Shown here: piece by piece, positions 1-5,416 of the stretch | How the letters are laid out: the number at the start of each line of letters is the position of its first letter | Numbering within the stretch: the first letter of the stretch is position 1 | Notes under the pieces: generated by a model | Told to the model about the DNA's origin: nothing | What the model saw: only the letters and a program-made list of their open reading frames with translations | Database searches by the model: none | Assembly (NCBI GenBank): GCA_014380605.1 | Contig: JACMJO010000373.1 | Coordinates: forward strand, 1-5,416 | Direction: 5' to 3' | Source: Fimbriimonadaceae bacterium | GTDB taxonomy: Bacteria > Armatimonadota > Fimbriimonadia > Fimbriimonadales > Fimbriimonadaceae | DNA length: 5,416 bases | Program-made: the position numbers and the translations under genes

Positions 1-378
1 GGTCTTGAAAAAGAATTTGCCGCCGTATTCGATAAACAGGGAGACGCCGATTGCCGTGATCAGCACCGCTATTTTCGGTGCACTCCTGAGGGGACGATAC
101 GCCAGCCTTTCAACCGCCAGCCCCAAGAGGGCGCAGCCAACCATTGCGATGACTAGCATCATGAACAACAGCAGGTATGGGTTCGTCGACTTCCGATCGA
201 ACCACTGCATGGAAGTGTAATAAGCCAGATAGGCTCCCACCATGTACACGTCGCCGTGGGCAAAGTTAATGAATCGCAGGACACCATAGACCATCGTGTA
301 TCCGAGAGCGATGAGCGCGTAAACAGCGCCAAGCTGGACCCCGATGACGAGTTGTTGAGGTAAGAGTTCCCAGTTCAA
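1..378 (-). CDS. livH: Branched-chain amino acid ABC transporter permease LivH, N-terminal part (cut by window edge)
   Basis: This is one of the two membrane subunits (with LivM) of a high-affinity branched-chain amino acid importer, forming the channel in the cytoplasmic membrane. The 126 visible residues match the LivH family closely: a first hydrophobic segment at about 10-32 with LGAVYALIALGYTMVYG, the conserved INFAHGD at 37-43, a hydrophobic stretch at about 67-88, the ERLAYRPLR signature at 90-98, and TAIGVSLFIE at 108-117. LivH proteins are usually about 290-310 residues, so roughly 40 percent is here and the rest lies past base 1. The start is taken as TTG at 378-376, the first standard start codon in this frame after the in-frame stop of the upstream binding-protein gene. 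An AAAGG lies 12 nt before it, which is a long spacing, so the start is less certain than the identity. It follows the binding-protein gene by 78 nt on the same strand, as in liv operons. Transported substrate is inferred from family only. Confidence 0.93.
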   Translation of the reverse strand, partial: MNWELLPQQLVIGVQLGAVYALIALGYTMVYGVLRFINFAHGDVYMVGAYLAYYTSMQWFDRKSTNPYLLLFMMLVIAMVGCALLGLAVERLAYRPLRSAPKIAVLITAIGVSLFIEYGGKFFFKT

Positions 379-412
379 ATTAAGACTTAGCCTTTGATTG
401 GAGAAATAAGAA

Positions 413-443
413 TCGACGCGGATAGCTTGATGATCCGCGTCGA
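413..443 (-). terminator. Strong hairpin between binding-protein and permease genes; possible partial terminator or mRNA-stabilising element
   Basis: A perfect 11-bp inverted repeat (TCGACGCGGAT, 9-nt loop, ATCCGCGTCGA) begins 13 nt after the binding-protein stop codon in the minus-strand transcript. It is followed by a T-rich run (TTCTTATTTC, 7 of 10 T), and the permease start lies 34 nt further on. The T run is interrupted, so full termination is unlikely. Partial termination, or protection of the upstream mRNA 3' end, would give more binding protein than permease, which is the usual need in such importers. The hairpin is seen directly; its role is inferred. Confidence 0.55.
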
Positions 444-456
444 AAGTGAGTTCAGT

Positions 457-1716
457 TTAGCCTTTGAACACAAAGAATGGAACCTGCTTTACAGGGACGA
501 AGCCATCTTTGTTGACTTTGAGAACGAGCGCAGGCTTCTGTGCGTTGCCGTCTGCGCCGATAGTGATGCTACCAGAAACGCCTTTGAAGTCCTTGATGCC
601 CTGAATAGCGCTGATGAGCGACTTGCTGTCAAGCGCCGTGGACTTCTTTAGTGCCTCGAAGCAGACGTTCGCCGCATCGTAGGTTAAAGCTGCCATCGCG
701 GTTCCTGCATCTGCCCCGAACTTCTTCTTGTAGTTGGCAACGAAACTTGCGACCTCAGGTCTTGACTCCGAGATGTGGTAGTGGTTCGCGAAGAAACCGC
801 CCACGATTCCGTCTCCGCCAGAGTCGAGCAGGTCCTTGCTGTCCCACCCGTCTCCGCCGAGCATGGGAACGTTCAACCCAAGGGATTGTCGTTGTCGGGC
901 GATTGGTCCAACTTCGGTGAAGTAGCCTGAGCAGAACAAGCCGTCTGGATTCTTGGCCTTGATATTCGTGAGCTGAGCCTTGAAGTCGATGTTGCCTGAT
1001 TCATACTTTTCTTCCGCAACGATCTCTCCGCCAAGTCCCTTGAATGACGCAGCAAACACTTCGGAAAGGCCAGTCGAATAGGGGAGCTTGCGGTCTGTTA
1101 AGATGGCAACCTTGCGAAGTCCCAGGTCTTCGTAAGCGTACTTGGCCATCGCTGCACCTTGGAAGTCGTCCGTGTAGCAAACTCGAAAGCTCGCTCCGCC
1201 TTGCTGGGTTACGTCAACCCGGGTAGCGCCGATGGCAATGATGGGCACGGCGTTTGCCTGGCAAACTTGGGCGGCGGGCAAGGTGATTCCACTTGCCACT
1301 TCGCCCAGAACGCAAAGGACTTTGTCTTCGCTGACGAGCTTCTCAGTGGCAGACTTCCCGCCCTCGGGCTTGGAGCCAGTGTCCTCGATGATCAACTCAA
1401 TCTTCTTGCCTTGGATGCCGCCCGCCGCATTGATCTCTTCGACGGCCAGCTCAGCGCCGTTCTTCGAGTCCACCCCCCACGGTTGTTGCTCACCGTTCAA
1501 GCTGGCGATCAATCCAATCTTGATGGTGTCGCCATCGGCCGTGTTGCCTGGAGCAGTTGGCATCTCGCGACCTTTCAAAGCAGGTGTGCTGCCGTCGCCG
1601 GAGGTGCCGGTACTCCCACCAGTCGTGCCGGTTGTGGACCCACTTCCGGTGCAACCGCAACCGATCAACGTGATCAGGGAAGCGGCCAAAGCGCTCATTA
1701 AAAGGGATTTCTTCAT
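457..1716 (-). CDS. ABC transporter substrate-binding lipoprotein, branched-chain amino acid (LivJ/LivK-like) family
   Basis: This 419-residue protein is the extracytoplasmic ligand receptor of the amino acid importer whose permease gene follows. It opens with a lipoprotein signal peptide: KK at 2-3, a hydrophobic core, and a lipobox LIGC with the lipidated Cys at 20. A Gly/Ser/Thr-rich linker follows (about 21-45), then a type I periplasmic-binding fold from about 64 to the end. Family marks include DTIKIGLIASLNG at the domain start, INAAGGIQGK at 95-104, the GEVASG loop at 138-143 that in relatives contacts the ligand's amino-acid backbone, VPIIAIGAT at 157-165, and DDFQG at 183-187. The ATG at 1716-1714 is preferred over an in-frame GTG at 1728 because a GGTGA ribosome site sits 8 nt before the ATG and overlaps the GTG. 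A tandem GGTTGC makes a second Cys at 22. The ligand could be Leu/Ile/Val, another amino acid, or an amide or urea; sequence alone does not settle it. Confidence 0.93.
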   Translation of the reverse strand: MKKSLLMSALAASLITLIGCGCTGSGSTTGTTGGSTGTSGDGSTPALKGREMPTAPGNTADGDTIKIGLIASLNGEQQPWGVDSKNGAELAVEEINAAGGIQGKKIELIIEDTGSKPEGGKSATEKLVSEDKVLCVLGEVASGITLPAAQVCQANAVPIIAIGATRVDVTQQGGASFRVCYTDDFQGAAMAKYAYEDLGLRKVAILTDRKLPYSTGLSEVFAASFKGLGGEIVAEEKYESGNIDFKAQLTNIKAKNPDGLFCSGYFTEVGPIARQRQSLGLNVPMLGGDGWDSKDLLDSGGDGIVGGFFANHYHISESRPEVASFVANYKKKFGADAGTAMAALTYDAANVCFEALKKSTALDSKSLISAIQGIKDFKGVSGSITIGADGNAQKPALVLKVNKDGFVPVKQVPFFVFKG

Positions 1717-1724
1717 TAATTCTC

Positions 1725-1729
1725 TCACC
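1725..1729 (-). promoter_or_regulatory. Ribosome binding site of the substrate-binding protein gene
   Basis: GGTGA, complementary to the 16S rRNA tail, sits 8 nt before the ATG at 1716-1714. It overlaps the alternative in-frame GTG (1728-1726) and therefore decides the start in favour of the ATG. It is the only well-placed Shine-Dalgarno sequence among the four genes. Confidence 0.65.
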
Positions 1730-1783
1730 GGATCTGATTTGCAGATCGCCTGGACGCAACAGACTTGCCTCCATAGTGGTGAG

Positions 1784-1789
1784 AGTATA
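1784..1789 (-). promoter_or_regulatory. Possible -10 element of a promoter for the substrate-binding protein gene
   Basis: TATACT, 5 of 6 matches to the sigma-70 -10 consensus, lies about 67 nt before the binding-protein ATG in the 111-nt gap after the DUF4397 gene. No convincing -35 hexamer is found at 16-18 nt spacing, so this is a weak call. Confidence 0.25.
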
Positions 1790-1807
1790 CAGAAATACGA
1801 TTGCGAA

Positions 1808-1824
1808 CGCTACGGACTGTAGCG
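1808..1824 (-). terminator. Small hairpin just after the DUF4397 gene; possible weak terminator
   Basis: A perfect 6-bp inverted repeat (CGCTAC, 5-nt loop, GTAGCG) begins 3 nt after the DUF4397 gene's TGA. The sequence after it in the transcript (TTCGCAATCGTATTTCTG) is only moderately T-rich, so intrinsic termination here would be inefficient. Its place right after a stop codon is the main argument for a role. Confidence 0.3.
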
Positions 1825-1827
1825 GCC

Positions 1828-2499
1828 TCAGTCGCTATATAGGGTCAGGGCTGGTCCAGAGCTGTCAAAAAACATGAGCGTTCTGATTGAGCCATTGGCC
1901 GGGGTCAAGGAGATTAGGTTTCCAAGCTGGTTCGTCGTGCCGGTAGAGGTTATGACGATATCCTTTTGGATACCGGCAGTTAGCTCAACGTAGGCAGTCG
2001 CTTTCTGAAACACCACGTTTGCAAGCACCGGTGTTTCTAAGCTCAAGTCAGCCCCGGGGTTTACAACATACACATCTACTCCGCCCACGAGTCGATCGAC
2101 GTGGACGAGGCGAAGCTTGAACTTGCCCGCGGCAGGAGTCGTGGCGTTGTCGGCAATCGCCAGGATTCCAATTGTGCTGTTTCCGGTCTGATGAGGCAGG
2201 ATCGTGAATTTCTCTCCCGGGGCCGCGTCTAAATTGCCGGAAGCCAGGGTCTGGGTCTCACCAAACTCCCTTACACCGAGCGTGAGCTGGGTAGCGGTTT
2301 GATTGCTGTAGCCCGCGCCTTCGCCGTTCGTAAGGTCGGAAGCGATCAGATTGAAGTCGGTAAAGACATCGATTCGCGTGGGATTCGAAACCGCGCTGAT
2401 CGCCCGAAGCTGGGCCACGCCGCGCGAGGTCACGGAACCACCACAGCCAGCGAAGACAAGGATCAGGGCGAGTCCAGAAATCAGGTGTTTAGCTCTCAT
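1828..2499 (-). CDS. Putative lipoprotein with DUF4397-like domain(s)
   Basis: This 223-residue protein has no known enzymatic role. It starts with a short lipoprotein signal peptide (R2, K4, hydrophobic core 6-16) ending in VFAGC, with Cys19 as the predicted lipidated residue, so it should be anchored on the outer face of a membrane. The mature part looks like a DUF4397 beta-sandwich protein: AQLRAISAVSNPTRIDVFTD at 29-48, and a second, similar unit starting KFKLRLVHVDRLVGGVDVYVV at 126-146, each with the family pattern of 'LR-hydrophobic-x-H/A ... hydrophobic-D-V-hydrophobic'. It lacks cysteines beyond Cys19, has no visible catalytic motif, and is rich in Thr, Asn and Ala, as in many surface proteins. 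The ATG at 2499-2497 is chosen because the signal peptide begins there; upstream codons in the frame run towards dnaE and encode a polar stretch unlike a signal. No clear Shine-Dalgarno is present. The family assignment is by recalled pattern, the function is unknown. Confidence 0.78.
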   Translation of the reverse strand: MRAKHLISGLALILVFAGCGGSVTSRGVAQLRAISAVSNPTRIDVFTDFNLIASDLTNGEGAGYSNQTATQLTLGVREFGETQTLASGNLDAAPGEKFTILPHQTGNSTIGILAIADNATTPAAGKFKLRLVHVDRLVGGVDVYVVNPGADLSLETPVLANVVFQKATAYVELTAGIQKDIVITSTGTTNQLGNLISLTPANGSIRTLMFFDSSGPALTLYSD

Positions 2500-2607
2500 G
2501 TGCGGTTCTAAGTGTATCTCAGCCCTTAGACGCCATATTGGCCAGAAATCGTGCGGCAGATGGGACCGGATGAACGTCACAATAAGATGCCGATCCACGG
2601 CAAACCC
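2500..2607. other. Divergent intergenic region between the DUF4397 gene and dnaE
   Basis: These 108 bp must hold the start signals for both divergent genes. I find no convincing -35/-10 pair on either strand; TACACT about 10 nt before the lipoprotein ATG is too close and lacks a -35 partner. A short imperfect palindrome, GCCATATTGGC (2532-2542), is centred in the region and is too short to call an operator. Two in-frame ATG codons (2560, 2587) and a GTG (2551) extend the dnaE frame back into this region. Confidence 0.5.
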
Positions 2608-5416
2608 ATGTCCCGACCGTTTTGCCATCTCCATAACCACACCGAGTACTCGCTTCTAGACGGGGCCAATCGCATACCCCAGATGGTCGCTTCGGCCAAG
2701 GAGATGGGCATGGAAGCCCTCGCCATCTCTGACCACGGCGTCATGTTTGGCGTTATGGAGTTCTACTTCGAGTGCAAGAAGAAGGGAATCAAGCCGATCC
2801 TCGGGGTGGAGGCTTACGTGGCTCCGGGTGGATACGCGAAGAAAGGGAAGGGAGAAGAAAAGGACAGCTATCACCTCTTGTTGCACGCCCGGGACCTTGA
2901 AGGATATAGGAATCTCTGCAAGCTTTCTTCAATCGCCGCACTCCAGGGCTACTACTATCGTCCGAGAATCGATCACGACCTCCTAAAGGAGCATTCCAAG
3001 GGCCTGATTGGCACCAGCGCCTGCTTAGGTTCGGAGGTCTGCCAGGAGCTTCTCAGAGGGAACTACGATAAAGCGCAATACACCGCGGGGATGTATTCGG
3101 AAATTTTTGGCGAAGGCAACTACTTCATCGAACTTCAGGATCACCAGCTTCCCGAACAAGCGCAGATTCGCGATAGTCTGATCAAGATCGCTCGCGACTT
3201 GAAGCTTCCGCTCATCGCGACTAACGACGCCCACTACCTGTGCAAATCCGACGCCCAGCCCCATGACGTTCTTCTTTGCATCCAGATGGGCGAACTTGTG
3301 GCGAATACAAATCGGATGAAGTTTCAGACCGACGAGTTTTACTTGAAGTCGCCGCAAGAGATGGAAGCTTTGTTCTCTGACGTCCCCGAAGCCATCGAGA
3401 ACACGATGATGGTCGCTGAGATGTGCAATGTCGAACTCGACAAGCAACAGGCGCCCATGCCTCAGCCGGACGTCCCAGACGGCAAAGACAACTTCGAATA
3501 CCTTCGGGAGCAAGCGCTTGAGGGGCTGAAGGCAAGAGTAAAGGACCCTGAGGTTTGCCTTGAGCGCCTCAATTACGAACTGGACGTCATCCAGAAAACA
3601 GGTTTTGGCGACTATTTCTTGCTTGTCAAGGAGTTCGCACAAGCGACCCGGGATCGAGGAATCTACTACGGCGTCCGGGGATCGGCGGCAGGATCGCTGG
3701 TTTCTTACTGCGTTGGGATCACCGACGTAGATCCAGTTGAGTACGACCTAACGTTTGAGAGATTCTTGAATCCTGAGCGCATCTCCATGCCGGACATCGA
3801 CATGGACTTCGAGGATGCTCGGCGCGATGAGGTTATTCAGTACGTGAACGAGCGATTCGGGTCCGACCACGTGGCCCAAATTATCACTTTCGGAACTCTC
3901 GGAGCAAAGGCGGCGATAAAAGACGCCGGTCGGGTGCTTGGCTACACGCCTCAAGAAACTGATCGACTGTGTAAAGTCATTCCAACTTTGCCCGGTTGGT
4001 CGATCGATCGGGCGATTAGCGAAGTAGCGGAGTTTCGCGACATGGTGAATTCAGACCCACGAATGAAGAGTCTGATCGAAACCGCCAAGTCGGTAGAAGG
4101 AATCTCCCGACATGCCGGGGTGCATGCCGCAGGCGTCGTTATCTCCCGTGATCCGCTGGTCGACTATGTTCCTCTATTCCGAGGCAATGACGGCCAGCCG
4201 GTTACCGCCTATGAGATGGGCATCTTGGAGAAGATTGGCCTCCTCAAGATGGACTTCTTGGGTCTGTCTAACCTAACGGTGCTCGCACGGGCTGTTGAGA
4301 ACATAAAGCGGACAAGAGATATCGACCTCGACATCCTCAAATTCCCTGACAACGACGACGCAACCTTCGAGATGCTTGCTCGGGGGGAAACGATCGGAGT
4401 CTTCCAGCTAGAAGGCGGGGGCATGACCCGGTATGTGACCCAACTCAAACCCAACAGCGTTCGCGAATTGGCGGCGATGGTCGCCCTTTATCGCCCTGGT
4501 CCAATGGAGCACATTCCGAGGTTTATCGACACGAAATTCGGTCGAGTTCAGCCCTCGTACCTGGTTGAGGCCATGCAACCGATCCTGGAAGAAACCTACG
4601 GAATCATTGTTTACCAAGACCAGGTCTTGAAGCTGGTCCAGGCTATCGCCGGGTTCACCCTGGGCAAGGCCGACGTTCTTCGCCGCGCCATGGGAAAGAA
4701 GGACGCCCAGGCCATGGCGGAGATGAAGACCGAGTTCATGGCGGGAATCGCCGACCACGGAGTCTCCCCCGCAAACGGGGAGAAGATTTGGGAGATGCTT
4801 CTGCCTTTTGCCGGGTATGCGTTTAACAAGGCCCATGCGGTCTGCTACGCCATCCTTGCCTACCAAACCGCATACTTGAAGGCTAATTACCCAGTCGAGT
4901 ACATGGCGGCCCTCCTGGCTGTCTATCGATCCAAAGAGGATCGAGTGATCGCCTTCATCGAAGAGTGCCGCCGGAAGAAGATTAAGGTGCTTCCACCCGA
5001 CGTGAACGCTCCTAGCGTGGATTTCCAAATCGAGCATGGGACTTCTATTAGATTCGGCCTTGTCGCGATCAAGGGCGTTGGCGAGAGCATCGTTGAGGCA
5101 ATCATCAAAGAGCGAGAGTCGGCCGGTTCCTTCCGACATCTATTCGAGTTTACAGACCGCGTTAAGACCGCGGGCCTGAATAAGACCGCCCTTGAAGCGC
5201 TCATCAAAGCCGGAGCGTTGGATGGAATCGATCCTAACCGGCGCAAACTGCTGAACGTCGCCGAGGCCGCTTTGATGTTTGCCGACAGCGCCAATAAGAA
5301 CCGCCTTGCCGGGCAAGACTCCTTGTTCGGCGGAGGAAAGGAATCCGAGTCGTCCGCCATTAGCTTTCCGGTGCTTCCCGATTCGGAAGATAACACCCGG
5401 TCAGAGCGGCTGGCGA
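2608..5416 (+). CDS. dnaE: DNA polymerase III alpha subunit DnaE (DnaE1 type), 3' end past window edge
   Basis: This is the catalytic subunit of the replicative chromosomal DNA polymerase (C-family). The 936 visible codons cover most of the usual 1,150-1,180. The N-terminal PHP domain (about 5-275) starts HLHNHTEYSLLDG (7-19) and has DHG (42-44), E68, H89, C139 and NDAH (206-209), a complete set of metal ligands. The polymerase core follows: GVRGSAAGS (355-363), PDIDMDF with catalytic D396 and D398, ITFGT, SRHAGVHAAGVV, and KMDFLGL with D549; these Asp correspond to E. coli D401, D403 and D555. Finger motifs are GVFQLE (597-602), YRPGPM (628-633), VYQDQ (668-672), RRAMGKK (692-698) and GYAFNKAH (736-743). 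A helix-hairpin-helix with GLVAIKGVGES begins near 817, and QDSLF (903-907) fits the internal beta-clamp motif. The OB fold and C-terminal tau-binding part are outside. Start ATG 2608 gives the usual short lead before the PHP motif; in-frame ATG 2587 and 2560 are alternatives, and none has a good ribosome site. Confidence 0.98.
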   Translation, partial: MSRPFCHLHNHTEYSLLDGANRIPQMVASAKEMGMEALAISDHGVMFGVMEFYFECKKKGIKPILGVEAYVAPGGYAKKGKGEEKDSYHLLLHARDLEGYRNLCKLSSIAALQGYYYRPRIDHDLLKEHSKGLIGTSACLGSEVCQELLRGNYDKAQYTAGMYSEIFGEGNYFIELQDHQLPEQAQIRDSLIKIARDLKLPLIATNDAHYLCKSDAQPHDVLLCIQMGELVANTNRMKFQTDEFYLKSPQEMEALFSDVPEAIENTMMVAEMCNVELDKQQAPMPQPDVPDGKDNFEYLREQALEGLKARVKDPEVCLERLNYELDVIQKTGFGDYFLLVKEFAQATRDRGIYYGVRGSAAGSLVSYCVGITDVDPVEYDLTFERFLNPERISMPDIDMDFEDARRDEVIQYVNERFGSDHVAQIITFGTLGAKAAIKDAGRVLGYTPQETDRLCKVIPTLPGWSIDRAISEVAEFRDMVNSDPRMKSLIETAKSVEGISRHAGVHAAGVVISRDPLVDYVPLFRGNDGQPVTAYEMGILEKIGLLKMDFLGLSNLTVLARAVENIKRTRDIDLDILKFPDNDDATFEMLARGETIGVFQLEGGGMTRYVTQLKPNSVRELAAMVALYRPGPMEHIPRFIDTKFGRVQPSYLVEAMQPILEETYGIIVYQDQVLKLVQAIAGFTLGKADVLRRAMGKKDAQAMAEMKTEFMAGIADHGVSPANGEKIWEMLLPFAGYAFNKAHAVCYAILAYQTAYLKANYPVEYMAALLAVYRSKEDRVIAFIEECRRKKIKVLPPDVNAPSVDFQIEHGTSIRFGLVAIKGVGESIVEAIIKERESAGSFRHLFEFTDRVKTAGLNKTALEALIKAGALDGIDPNRRKLLNVAEAALMFADSANKNRLAGQDSLFGGGKESESSAISFPVLPDSEDNTRSERLA

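Noticed and set aside
5..651. Small plus-strand open frames at 5-220 and 394-651
   Set aside because: They lie opposite livH and the end of the binding-protein gene, lack family resemblance and cross the intergenic hairpin.
1597..1660. Short repeated ACCGGCAC-type units near the start of the binding-protein gene
   Set aside because: They code for the Gly/Ser/Thr linker after the lipid anchor; low-complexity coding explains them without a separate repeat element.
1159..1822. Long plus-strand open frames (1159-1701, 1232-1822) opposite the binding-protein gene
   Set aside because: Their products resemble no family and the opposite strand carries a complete, well-conserved binding protein; they are antisense by-products of GC-rich codon use.
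2532..2542. Palindrome GCCATATTGGC as an operator
   Set aside because: Only 4 bp per arm around a 3-bp centre; this is expected by chance in a window of this size and no second copy was seen.
2500..2640. Upstream extension of the DUF4397 lipoprotein frame to a start at 2640
   Set aside because: It would place about 47 polar residues before a perfect lipoprotein signal peptide and overlap the dnaE start; the ATG at 2499 fits far better.
3025..5396. Minus-strand open frames inside dnaE (for example 3025-3642, 4408-5139, 4923-5396)
   Set aside because: The plus strand here is unbroken, motif-rich DnaE. The antisense products lack recognisable domains and have no start signals.
1..5416. CRISPR array, insertion sequence, tRNA/rRNA, phage or defence genes
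   Set aside because: No regularly spaced repeats, transposase motifs, terminal inverted repeats or RNA gene signatures were seen on either strand; the genes present are ordinary replication and transport genes.

Overview
The window shows four protein genes and no RNA genes, mobile elements or CRISPR arrays. Layout on the minus strand, in transcription order: a DUF4397-type lipoprotein (1828-2499), a branched-chain amino acid type ABC substrate-binding lipoprotein (457-1716), and the N-terminal 126 codons of its membrane permease LivH (378 down to 1, cut by the window edge). Transcribed divergently on the plus strand is dnaE, the catalytic alpha subunit of the replicative DNA polymerase III, from about 2608 to beyond the right edge (936 codons visible). 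About 108 bp separate the start codons of dnaE and the DUF4397 gene.

The binding protein and LivH form the start of a high-affinity amino acid (Leu/Ile/Val-like) uptake operon; livM, livG and livF would be expected past the left edge. The binding protein would sit outside the membrane on a lipid anchor and deliver ligand to the LivH/LivM channel. A strong 11-bp hairpin lies between the two genes and may lower permease expression relative to the binding protein. The DUF4397 gene is probably separately transcribed: there is a small hairpin right after its stop and a 111-bp gap with its own possible promoter before the binding-protein gene. dnaE has no functional link to the transport genes.

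The organism is a bacterium with moderately high GC content. Two lipobox signal peptides are present. DnaE is of the DnaE1 class with a complete PHP metal site and a non-proteobacterial palm motif (GVRGSAAGS instead of PGRGS). This argues against Proteobacteria and would fit a lineage such as Armatimonadota or Chloroflexota, but that is a recollection-based guess. Only the binding-protein gene has a clear Shine-Dalgarno sequence.

I see no sign of an undescribed system. The points worth a second look are small: the intergenic hairpin and its flanking 11-bp repeat, the DnaE active-site details, and weak initiation signals.
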